Below are positions 44,394 to 51,880 of a DNA stretch of 64,000 nucleotides, in pieces. The notes beneath the pieces are model-generated. The model ran no database searches. It saw nothing but the letters and a program-made list of their open reading frames with translations, and was not told the origin of the DNA. Source of the DNA: Marinomonas balearica (GTDB lineage Bacteria; Pseudomonadota; Gammaproteobacteria; Pseudomonadales; Marinomonadaceae); contig NZ_SNXC01000010.1 of the NCBI RefSeq assembly GCF_004362145.1, forward strand, positions 1 through 64,000, read 5' to 3'. The first letter of the stretch is position 1. Each line of letters opens with the position of its first letter. Position numbers and translations under genes: made by a program.

Positions 44394-44500
44394 CATACAA
44401 TTAACTATACACCGACTAGATACGGATTTTTAGCATACAGAATGCGGTAAAAAGAACCATACAGATGTGCTGTGTGGTGTTCTGTATGTTGAGTTGTATG
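44394..44500. promoter_or_regulatory. Array of CATACAR / YTGTATG boxes, likely MocR operator
   Basis: CATACAA (44394-44400), CATACAG (44434-44440) and CATACAG (44458-44464) are in one orientation; CTGTATG (44482-44488) and TTGTATG (44494-44500) are in the other. Three of the starts (44434, 44458, 44482) are spaced 24 bases apart. The array fills the gap between the mocR-type gene and its divergent target, as in known MocR-type operators with direct and inverted repeats. Confidence 0.6.
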
Positions 44501-44579
44501 TTTGACTGAATCTAACGAAAGGATGAACTCGGCGTTATTCTGAATAGGCTTTAAAACTAAAAACTTTCAGGGGAACCTT

Positions 44580-44804
44580 ATGCTTATTATTGGATTGCTC
44601 AACCATGTCGTTACCTGTTTTCAAAAGTACCAAACACGTAAACAGCTCAATGCCTTAAGCGCATTACAGTGTCGTGACATTGCTATTGACTGTGCTGCAC
44701 AGAAACAAGAACTAGCGAAAGCGAATGTCATCTTTTTGCTTAAGGAAGTATTTGTCGGTGTTTCAGACTCTATTCAGCAACCATATAAAACGAGGCGTTT
44801 CTAA
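44580..44804 (+). CDS. DUF1127-like small protein
   Basis: The protein has 74 residues: a basic Arg/Lys-rich middle (FQKYQTRKQLNAL, CRDIAI) and an amphipathic helix, matching the DUF1127 pattern. AGGGG before the ATG at good distance supports translation. Its stop (TAA 44802-44804) shares its last base with the start of the LysE gene, so they are coupled. DUF1127 proteins have been linked to stress responses and RNA turnover; function here unknown. Confidence 0.7.
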   Translation: MLIIGLLNHVVTCFQKYQTRKQLNALSALQCRDIAIDCAAQKQELAKANVIFLLKEVFVGVSDSIQQPYKTRRF

Positions 44805-45412
44805 TGGAAATATCACTGATTGTCGCTGTTGCTGCATTTGCATTTATTACGTCGGTAACTCCAGGGCCTAACAATATAATGTTGTTGGCTTCTGGAGCTC
44901 AGTACGGCTATATGAAAACGCTTCCTCATATGCTTGGCATTGTCATCGGCATGGCGATGCTATTGTTTTCTGTTTTAATAGGATTAGGAGCTCTATTTAC
45001 TTTGTATCCCGCCTTATATTCTGTATTGAATGTGGCGGGAGGCGCTTATTTGATATGGTTAGCCTACAAAATTGCGACGGCTCCTACTGATGAAATAAAT
45101 GTCAGAAGTGACGATAGGCATGGGCCCATACGCTGGTGGGAGAGCGCATTGTTTCAGTTTATTAATCCTAAAGCGTGGATGATGTCGCTGGGCAGTGTGA
45201 GTACCTTCTCTGTGCCGGGCGATTTGTATATTCAATCTGGTGCATTGATAATGCTCGCTTTTGCTCTCCTTGGATTTCCGGCAATTTCTATCTGGGCCGG
45301 AGCAGGAGCAAAAATTCGTATTTGGCTTAATACTCCAACACGCCGCCGTCAATTTAATTGGATAATGGGTGGGTTAACCGTGGCTACTCTTATGTTGATT
45401 TTGGAAATTTAA
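44804..45412 (+). CDS. LysE-family exporter (RhtB type)
   Basis: The protein has 202 residues and six predicted helices. SVTPGPNNIML is the family signature at about 19-29; a second-half motif FQFINPKAWMM follows. LysE/RhtB members export amino acids or homoserine lactones. It is divergent from a MocR-type regulator and translationally coupled to the DUF1127 protein. The exported compound is not known. Confidence 0.93.
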   Translation: MEISLIVAVAAFAFITSVTPGPNNIMLLASGAQYGYMKTLPHMLGIVIGMAMLLFSVLIGLGALFTLYPALYSVLNVAGGAYLIWLAYKIATAPTDEINVRSDDRHGPIRWWESALFQFINPKAWMMSLGSVSTFSVPGDLYIQSGALIMLAFALLGFPAISIWAGAGAKIRIWLNTPTRRRQFNWIMGGLTVATLMLILEI

Positions 45413-45413
45413 T

Positions 45414-45695
45414 TTGAATAATTGGTCATTGTATTTAGTACGAACGCGCTTGAATACCCTTTATACAGGCATAACGACAGATGTTGAACGTCGTTTTGGT
45501 GAGCATTGTTCTGGAGGACCGAAGTCTGCTCGTTATTTACGTGGAAAAGGTCCTCTAATACTCGTTTGGCATGAAAATGTCGGATCAAAAAGTGATGCGT
45601 CTAAGTTAGAGTACCGTTTGAAGAAATGCAGTAAGTCAGAAAAAGAGAAATTGGCTACAGGCCAAGTATCATTAGGCTCACTATTAGCTAAGTAA
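45414..45695 (+). CDS. GIY-YIG nuclease-superfamily small protein (YhbQ-like)
   Basis: The protein has 93 residues. The single GIY-YIG domain contains SLYLVRT (GIY position as LYL) and LYTGITTDVERRFGEH, and SARYLRGKGPL follows; this is the UPF0213/YhbQ pattern. The start is TTG 45414, two bases after the LysE stop, with GGAAA upstream. Other members bind or nick DNA. A role is not shown by context. Confidence 0.82.
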   Translation: MNNWSLYLVRTRLNTLYTGITTDVERRFGEHCSGGPKSARYLRGKGPLILVWHENVGSKSDASKLEYRLKKCSKSEKEKLATGQVSLGSLLAK

Positions 45696-45781
45696 ACTTA
45701 CGCGTTGAACACAAAAAAGGGCTTGTTTTTACCCCTTTCTCTTCGTAGCATGATGGAGCAAAATCGGAGGAGAATTCGGGC

Positions 45782-46171
45782 ATGATCAGTCGTATTGACC
45801 ATATAGTTTTAACGGTTGCAGACATTGAGCAATCGGTTCAATTCTATGTAAAAGTGCTAGGGATGGAAGAAGTCACGTTTGGTAATGGTCGTCGAGCCGT
45901 CAAGTTCGGTAATCAAAAAATTAATTTCCAAACAATAGGGCAAGAGTTGCGCAATCACTCGTTAGAAGGTAGCGGCGATTTATGCTTGATTACAAATTGG
46001 AAGCTTGAAGACGTTATTGCGCACTTGGAAAGCAATCAAGTAAACCTTCTTGAAGGGCCAGTCGAAAAATCTGGCGCTAACGGTATGATTACCTCGATTT
46101 ATTTTAATGATTTGGATAATAATTTGGTTGAGGTAAGTCGATATATAGATCAGGAACAGTCTGATTTGTAG
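45782..46171 (+). CDS. VOC-superfamily (glyoxalase/dioxygenase fold) protein
   Basis: The protein has 129 residues. The VOC beta-alpha-beta-beta-beta halves are visible: MISRIDHIVLTVADIEQSVQFY with a metal histidine at position 7, and a second half with MITSIYFNDLDNNLVEVSRY containing the C-terminal metal glutamate (E). The substrate is unknown. The ATG follows an AGGAG site. A stem 46172-46196 separates it from the opposing gene. Confidence 0.86.
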   Translation: MISRIDHIVLTVADIEQSVQFYVKVLGMEEVTFGNGRRAVKFGNQKINFQTIGQELRNHSLEGSGDLCLITNWKLEDVIAHLESNQVNLLEGPVEKSGANGMITSIYFNDLDNNLVEVSRYIDQEQSDL

Positions 46172-46196
46172 AATCGGGTCGTTTGCCTTCCCGATT
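46172..46196. terminator. Possible bidirectional terminator
   Basis: AATCGGG (46172-46178) pairs with CCCGATT (46190-46196) between two convergent genes; no long T tract, so it is a weak candidate. Confidence 0.4.
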
Positions 46197-46219
46197 TCCA
46201 TAGCGCTTATTGATTGCTA

Positions 46220-47203
46220 TCAATGTGCCATATTCCACTGAGATTTAATCTCGTGTAGTTCTTTAATCAGGCCACTCCAGTATTCTTCGGTTTTATACCA
46301 AGGAAACGCTTTTGGAAAAGCTGGGTCACTCCATCTTTGACCTAGCCATGCAGCATACCTTACTGTTCTTTCAAGTTTAAACACATCAATAAGAGCTAGG
46401 CTGTTTGAATCAAAAGGGTGATGGCTCTCGTACCCTTCTATTAATTCGCTGAGTTGTTGGCGATGGTGTTCTTTTGACGTAAGGTGCAGCCAAATGTCTT
46501 GGCATGGAAAACCAGTCTGGATATCATCGAAATCGAGTAAAACCATGCCTTCATCGGTTTTTAGTAGATTCGATGCATGGCAGTCTCCATGGATAGTCTG
46601 CTGCTGCAATGCACCCGAACGATTTACTGCGCCTTTTGCCAATGTACTAAGTACATCGAACAACTTTATAAACTCGCTGTGTATTGTATTGGGAAGTGCA
46701 CCACGTAATGAGCTTGGATCAAGTAACCATTTCATTTGGAATTCAATGCTTTCAATCAGCGACGGCGATTTTCGTGCGGTTAAAGGCAGGTGCGCGAGAG
46801 CGCTGTGAGTTTCACCAATAAGTTCTCCAATTTGGAACAAATCATCGAGATCTTCAGCTTCTGGCGTGCGGCCTATTACTTTTTCAGTGAGGGAAAACCG
46901 AAAGCCTGAGTGCTTAAACAGAGTTTGATCGTTTAATGCGATAGGTGCAGCGACAGGGACTTGCTTGTTTTTGAGCCAAGATAGAGCGTCGTGTTCTTCT
47001 AGAATTTGTGCGTCGTTCCAACGATCAGGGCGATAGAATTTCACGATGATCGGGGCTTCTTCTTCTATACCCACCTGATAAACTCTGTTTTCGTAGCTAT
47101 TTAGCGGATATATTTGGAAGTTAGTGTATTTGCCTGTTGAGGATTCAACAGCGTCGACAATAACGTCGGGAATAAGCTTAGAAAATGGATGTTCGGAGTG
47201 CAT
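46220..47203 (-). CDS. srkA: Stress-response serine/threonine kinase SrkA (YihE-like)
   Basis: The protein has 327 residues. The choline-kinase-like/RIO fold is shown by VKFYRPDRWNDAQILEEH, IHGDCHASNLL (catalytic loop, HGDxHxxN) and VLLDFDDI (metal motif). E. coli SrkA (YihE) lowers cell death under stress and its N-terminal half, around SYENRVYQVG, matches. It is a single gene. No dsbA downstream in this window. Confidence 0.9.
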   Translation of the reverse strand: MHSEHPFSKLIPDVIVDAVESSTGKYTNFQIYPLNSYENRVYQVGIEEEAPIIVKFYRPDRWNDAQILEEHDALSWLKNKQVPVAAPIALNDQTLFKHSGFRFSLTEKVIGRTPEAEDLDDLFQIGELIGETHSALAHLPLTARKSPSLIESIEFQMKWLLDPSSLRGALPNTIHSEFIKLFDVLSTLAKGAVNRSGALQQQTIHGDCHASNLLKTDEGMVLLDFDDIQTGFPCQDIWLHLTSKEHHRQQLSELIEGYESHHPFDSNSLALIDVFKLERTVRYAAWLGQRWSDPAFPKAFPWYKTEEYWSGLIKELHEIKSQWNMAH

Positions 47204-47327
47204 AGAGTTCCGTTAATTAAGGTAGAAGAACAGAGTGACCCTGTATAGGGAGCATTTTTAATGCAACGAGTCTAGCATGAAAGCGGCAGCCCTTGCAGTC
47301 ACCGCAGAGAAGACCTTTTGTGATTAA

Positions 47328-48608
47328 CTAAAGGTTCAAACGTTTTTTTAATGTGTATTCTTGAGCTTCAGAGAGCGGTGTAGCTAGCCCATCTTCAATT
47401 AATTTACGCCAAATTTTCCATGATTTTATCGCTTCAGCCATATGATTACGCGTGACGTATTGTTGAACTTCAATTCGGAATGAATTGGAGACCGCAGTAG
47501 GGTTTTGTTTTCCAATTATGCGTAATCTCGTAAGGGAACGTTTGAATTTATCATTCAGCTTTTTAACGTCTGAACCTTGTTCAATCATTTGAGTGATGGA
47601 TTGAAGATGGCCGTAGTATAAATCATAGGTTTCTTCGTTGCTGTCTCGTGATAGGCGAATAGCACGCGAAAAGGCATGTTCCGCCATTGGCCAGTCTCTA
47701 TTCTTAACGCTTAGTTCAGCAAGTCGTTTACTTCGCTCAATAGAACGCGGAGACACTTCTAATACCGACTTTAAAATTGATTGGGCTTGTTCATAATTCT
47801 CCATCTTTTCATGTGCGTCGGCTAATGTGTCGTACGCGGAAAGAAAGTGGCGACTTAATGTGATAGTTTGCTCTAAATTTTTGATTGCAGCGACCACAGC
47901 GCCTAACTTAAGTTCGCATTCCGCAATTCCGTAATGTGCCCAGGCGAGGTTTTTGTGTTCTTTTATGACCATCAAATAGTGCGTTTTTGCTTCTTTATAG
48001 CGCTCTTGAGCAAAAAGGGCTTCGCCAATCGATTTAAGGCAGAGATGAGTATATTGAGGGAACTTTTCTTTAATGGCTCTCGCTAATTCAATAACTTTTT
48101 CAAAGTCCTGATCTATTCTGGCTTTGTTAAGTGGCTCAAATATCTTTTTCTGCTGACGTACCTTTCCGAGGCGTCGAATAAACGACTGAGGTGGGAAAGG
48201 TTTAACCAGATAGCTGTCGGGTTGATATTCTAATACACTCACGACAGCTTCATAAGCGGTGTCCGCTGTGATCATGATAAATATTGTAGAGTGGTCTAGA
48301 GAGTAGGTTTTTCGTGTTGTTTCGAGAATTTGCTGGCCGTCTACCGAGCCTCCTAAATTGAAGTCTGATAGTACAATATCGTATTTTATTTCGAGAACAC
48401 GCTTTATCGCAGATTGCCCTGAGGGTTCAATATCGATCTTTTGATATCCCAAACTCGACATAAGAGATTTAAGCATTAGCCTCATTTCACCGAGGTCCTC
48501 AATAATCAGAACTCGCTTATTTAGGATGCTTGTATCAGTCTTACTTTTCTTATTGCCTGTTTCTGGGGAATCTACCGCTTTAAACGTCGGAATATCTACA
48601 TCTACCAC
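47328..48608 (-). CDS. Response regulator with C-terminal TPR repeats
   Basis: The protein has 426 residues. An N-terminal receiver (about 30-155; phospho-acceptor aspartate in IVLSDFNLGG, lysine in LVKPF) is followed by tetratricopeptide repeats (about 185-370; e.g. AWAHYGIAECELKLGAVVAAI). No DNA-binding output is present, as in VieB-like proteins that act by protein contact. Start: a GTG at 48608 sits eight bases after AAGGT; a TTG two codons earlier would be too close to it. The partner kinase is not in this window. Confidence 0.85.
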   Translation of the reverse strand: MVDVDIPTFKAVDSPETGNKKSKTDTSILNKRVLIIEDLGEMRLMLKSLMSSLGYQKIDIEPSGQSAIKRVLEIKYDIVLSDFNLGGSVDGQQILETTRKTYSLDHSTIFIMITADTAYEAVVSVLEYQPDSYLVKPFPPQSFIRRLGKVRQQKKIFEPLNKARIDQDFEKVIELARAIKEKFPQYTHLCLKSIGEALFAQERYKEAKTHYLMVIKEHKNLAWAHYGIAECELKLGAVVAAIKNLEQTITLSRHFLSAYDTLADAHEKMENYEQAQSILKSVLEVSPRSIERSKRLAELSVKNRDWPMAEHAFSRAIRLSRDSNEETYDLYYGHLQSITQMIEQGSDVKKLNDKFKRSLTRLRIIGKQNPTAVSNSFRIEVQQYVTRNHMAEAIKSWKIWRKLIEDGLATPLSEAQEYTLKKRLNL

Positions 48609-48924
48609 AATCAAACACCTTAGTAATGCTGCTCTTGTTTCTTTATAGCACGTCGTTTACTGCTGTCCTAGCGATCTAAAGTGCTAAGTTAATGTTTCAA
48701 AGAGTAATAAAGACAAAAAGGTTTTATAAAACAGCGGTATAGAGTAGAAATTCCAGTGTCATAAAAATGTGTAATAATGTTGTCGTCAGATCTGATATCT
48801 AACTTATTTGTCGGTAAAAGGAGTGAGGTGCACCTGCGTTAATGGAAATCAAAGGGGGAAGGCATAGACCGCAAAATGCTCGTCTGCGGCCTTATTCCTG
48901 ATTGCTCGCGAATAAACCCATTGT
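48609..48924. other. Intergenic region between the PF10014 dioxygenase gene and the receiver-TPR gene
   Basis: 316 bases, with no gene visible. The part near 48864-48893 forms a short hairpin (GGCCGCA with TGCGGTC on the minus strand) after the dioxygenase gene and may be a weak terminator. The rest is AT-rich and must contain the promoter of the receiver-TPR gene. Confidence 0.4.
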
Positions 48925-49590
48925 TTAATATGGCATTGAGTGGGCCGTTAAATTAGCGGTTAGTACAAATACATCCATATACCCTAAATCACCGTCTCTT
49001 GGGCAAATGGCTTTGGCACTGTGAAAAAACTTCTTGTCGTTAAGAATGACAAATTCACCGTGGTCGAATGCGTGACTAATAAAGGCCGGGCTGCTTTCGT
49101 CTAAATGAACATTAATACTCCCACCTTCGATGTTGTGACGTTGAATCACATAGATGCCGATACGATCAAAACCATCCTGATGAATGCCTTCAGGGGCGAC
49201 TTCTACTTTTTGATGATCTGCAAAAATACGTAATTGATGTACTTCTACATGCGTGCCGTACTCGACACCCGACATGTGTTTGAAATGTTCGAACATTTCG
49301 ATAAATTTTGGATCATCGATTACAACGCTTTCGATTTCTTTGTAGCGCCTTACGACATTTCCTTGAAAGTGATTAATGCTTTCATCTTGCACAAAGGGCT
49401 GAGAAGGCAAATGTTCTAAGCAACCTTGAAGGAAACAAAATTGTGAGTAACGTCTTAGTCGATAGGTTCCATCCGCGTATGGATTTTTAGGTAAGCGATC
49501 AAAGGATGGGGCGAGATGGTCGACACACTGTGGTGTCAGTTGACCAAGCTCTAAATAGAACGGTTCTATATGCGAGGTATGGCTTTTCAT
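48925..49590 (-). CDS. 2OG-Fe(II) dioxygenase, PF10014 family (amino-acid hydroxylase-like)
   Basis: The protein has 221 residues. The metal triad is H137-x-D139 in EGIHQDGFDR and H190 in KKFFHSAKAI. The sequence fits the 2OG-Fe_Oxy_2 family that includes bacterial free L-isoleucine hydroxylases (IDO). GAGGAA six bases before the ATG at 49590 fixes the start; an upstream TTG was not used. The gene is alone, so the substrate amino acid cannot be read from context. Confidence 0.85.
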   Translation of the reverse strand: MKSHTSHIEPFYLELGQLTPQCVDHLAPSFDRLPKNPYADGTYRLRRYSQFCFLQGCLEHLPSQPFVQDESINHFQGNVVRRYKEIESVVIDDPKFIEMFEHFKHMSGVEYGTHVEVHQLRIFADHQKVEVAPEGIHQDGFDRIGIYVIQRHNIEGGSINVHLDESSPAFISHAFDHGEFVILNDKKFFHSAKAICPRDGDLGYMDVFVLTANLTAHSMPY

Positions 49591-49772
49591 TATCAATTCC
49601 TCTTTCTAACTGGGTAAGTTACGTTAGGCAAATTCGTTAAAATCTGGAAGAACAGCTTGCTCCTTTTGAGAACAGGCAAGTCTTCGTAAATTGACATTAA
49701 TTTAGATTAACACTCTCAGTTTAGACCTGAAAGTGTCGAAGTGAGAAAAGCAAATGGTTGTAGGGGGTTCTT
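49591..49772. other. Intergenic spacer before the glycogen cluster
   Basis: 182 bases between the dioxygenase gene and glgX. It must contain the dioxygenase promoter (minus strand). No terminator with a T tract was found for glgX. Confidence 0.25.
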
Positions 49773-51800
49773 TTAAGGCAGTTTAACCAAAGCCACGCCG
49801 CGTTGACTAAAGTGTAAACGATCGTTTTGTATGGAAACCCCGGGAGTGTTGAAGAGCAGTTCGCAGGTTGGGCTGCTTTTCGCAAATGGAACGTTCAGCG
49901 CCTGATCTTCACGGTAGAAAATTAACCATAATTGTGTCGAAAGATTTGCTGTCGTGAAGAGAACAGAGATAAAGTCTCGCTCGCTTTCTGCCCAGTTTTC
50001 GTTGGACATTGGCATACCTGTTTCAGAAATCCATTCGACTTTGTCAGAATCTTTGTATTGATATAAAGGGTCGTCTTCTAAGAAAACTTCTGCTAATACT
50101 GGATGAGCTTTGCGTATGTCCAACAGTTTTTTTATTGTGCTTTGAAGTAGTGCTCGTTCTTGGCTAGTATGCCAGCTTAACCAGGTTGTTTGGTTGTCTT
50201 GACAATAGGCGTTGTTGTTCCCGTTTTGCGAATGTGAGAGTTCGTCGCCACCGAGTAAATGAGGAGTCCCTTGACTTAATAGCAGTGTTGCTAAAAAGCA
50301 GAGTTGCTGATTCAGTCTTTGGGATTGTATCCGCTTATCTTTTGTCGGACCTTCGGCTCCAAAATTCTGACTAATGTTATCTCCATGCCCATCTCGGTTA
50401 TTTTCCATATTCGCGTGATTATGACGCCTATGGTAAGAAACTAAGTCATGTAATGTATATCCGTCATGGTAACTGATGTAGTTAACCGAATGCAGGGCGC
50501 ATTTATACCCTTTATGAAAGACATCGCGAGAGCCCATAAAGCGTGTTGCGAATTCGCCTATGATGTCTTCATCGCCTCTCCAGAAGCGACGTACAGTATC
50601 TCGATATTTATCATTGCACTCTAAAAAACCACGAGGAAAGTTGCCGACTTGGTAACCATTCGGGCCAATGTCCCATGGCTCCATAACCAAGCAGGTATCG
50701 CTTAAAATAGGATCTTGCAGTATGGCTTGTAGGAGTGGTGATGTTGCAGAGAATTCGTGGTGCTCACGACCTAAATCCACGCCCAGATCGAACCGGAAGC
50801 CATCTACTCCCATGATTTCAACCCAGTAGCGCATGCTGTCACAGATTAATCGTACCGTGGCTGGATGGTATGTGTTAATACAGTTTCCACAACCTGTATA
50901 GTTAAGGTACTTGCCGTCGCTGTGGCGATAATATCGGGCATTATCAAGGCCGCGAAAACTGAAGGTTGATTGATCCAATTCACTTTCCGCAGTGTGGTTA
51001 TAAACCACGTCAATCAGAACCTCAAAACCTGCTTTCTTTAAGCCTAGAATCATTGTTTGGCATTCTAAAACGGGATCGTTTACTGCGTATCTGTGATCGG
51101 GCGTAAAAAAGTTAATGGGGTTGTAGCCCCAGTAATTTTGCAAACCTAGTTGATGTAGATGTTTTTCAGTCGCAAAAGCGAAACAAGGCATCAGCTGGAT
51201 GGTTGTTATTCCCAGTTCTTTTAGATGAGATATTCCTTGATCAGAGATTACCCCTAAGTAAGTCCCTTTTAATTTTGGCGCGATATCTAGGTTTTTACTA
51301 AACCCTTTAATATGCAGTTCATACAAGCAGCGTTCAGCGCCTTTTACGGATGCTCTTATTAGAGCGTCATTTGGGCGTGATACTGTTCTGACAATCGATT
51401 TGGGAATATGGTGAGCGGTATCAATGGGATTAAAATGCCCATCAGGATACATGGACGATAAGTCAGGGTGCCACTCCAACGTACCGGTTAAAGATTTAGC
51501 ATAAGGATCAATCAACAGTTTATGGCGATTGAACATCAATTGTTTATCAGGAGAAAAAATACCTTCTGCGCGAAAACCGTATCGCTGTCCTTCATGCACG
51601 TTGAGTACTTCCATGTGCCAAATACCGCGATGATGGGATGCGAAGGGAATGACGTGCTCTTCTTCGTCGTTATCGTTGAAAAGGCATAGGTATATTTGAG
51701 TCGCATCTTCAGACGCAACCGCGAAATTAACGCCGTCAGCCGTAACAGTCGCCCCCAGTGGAAACGCGTTACCTGTTCGGACTAAGGGGGCTAACGACAT
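49773..51800 (-). CDS. glgX: Glycogen debranching enzyme (isoamylase type)
   Basis: The protein has 675 residues. A CBM48-type N-terminal domain precedes the GH13 catalytic barrel with region I DVVYNHT, the nucleophile aspartate in GFRFDLGVDL (about 337), the acid glutamate in VMEPWDIG (about 372) and region IV YISYHDGYT. It cleaves alpha-1,6 branches, usually of phosphorylase-limit glycogen. ATG 51800 has GGAG six bases upstream, while ATG 51812 has none. It is the last gene of a minus-strand cluster with glgB. Confidence 0.94.
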   Translation of the reverse strand: MSLAPLVRTGNAFPLGATVTADGVNFAVASEDATQIYLCLFNDNDEEEHVIPFASHHRGIWHMEVLNVHEGQRYGFRAEGIFSPDKQLMFNRHKLLIDPYAKSLTGTLEWHPDLSSMYPDGHFNPIDTAHHIPKSIVRTVSRPNDALIRASVKGAERCLYELHIKGFSKNLDIAPKLKGTYLGVISDQGISHLKELGITTIQLMPCFAFATEKHLHQLGLQNYWGYNPINFFTPDHRYAVNDPVLECQTMILGLKKAGFEVLIDVVYNHTAESELDQSTFSFRGLDNARYYRHSDGKYLNYTGCGNCINTYHPATVRLICDSMRYWVEIMGVDGFRFDLGVDLGREHHEFSATSPLLQAILQDPILSDTCLVMEPWDIGPNGYQVGNFPRGFLECNDKYRDTVRRFWRGDEDIIGEFATRFMGSRDVFHKGYKCALHSVNYISYHDGYTLHDLVSYHRRHNHANMENNRDGHGDNISQNFGAEGPTKDKRIQSQRLNQQLCFLATLLLSQGTPHLLGGDELSHSQNGNNNAYCQDNQTTWLSWHTSQERALLQSTIKKLLDIRKAHPVLAEVFLEDDPLYQYKDSDKVEWISETGMPMSNENWAESERDFISVLFTTANLSTQLWLIFYREDQALNVPFAKSSPTCELLFNTPGVSIQNDRLHFSQRGVALVKLP

Positions 51801-51828
51801 AACTTTCTCCATTTAACGTATTGAATGC

Positions 51829-51856
51829 AACCTCGCAGTTTTAATACCACGAGGTT
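51829..51856 (-). other. Intercistronic hairpin between glgB and glgX
   Basis: AACCTCG (51829-51835) pairs with CGAGGTT (51850-51856) in the 80-base gap of the cluster. No T tract follows on the minus strand, so it may modulate processing or partial termination. Confidence 0.35.
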
Positions 51857-51880
51857 GGCGTTCTTCTTTCAAAACCTAAT

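Noticed and set aside
45715-45738. Terminator after the GIY-YIG gene
   Set aside because: AAAGGG with CCCTTT is short and its loop carries the T run; too weak to call.
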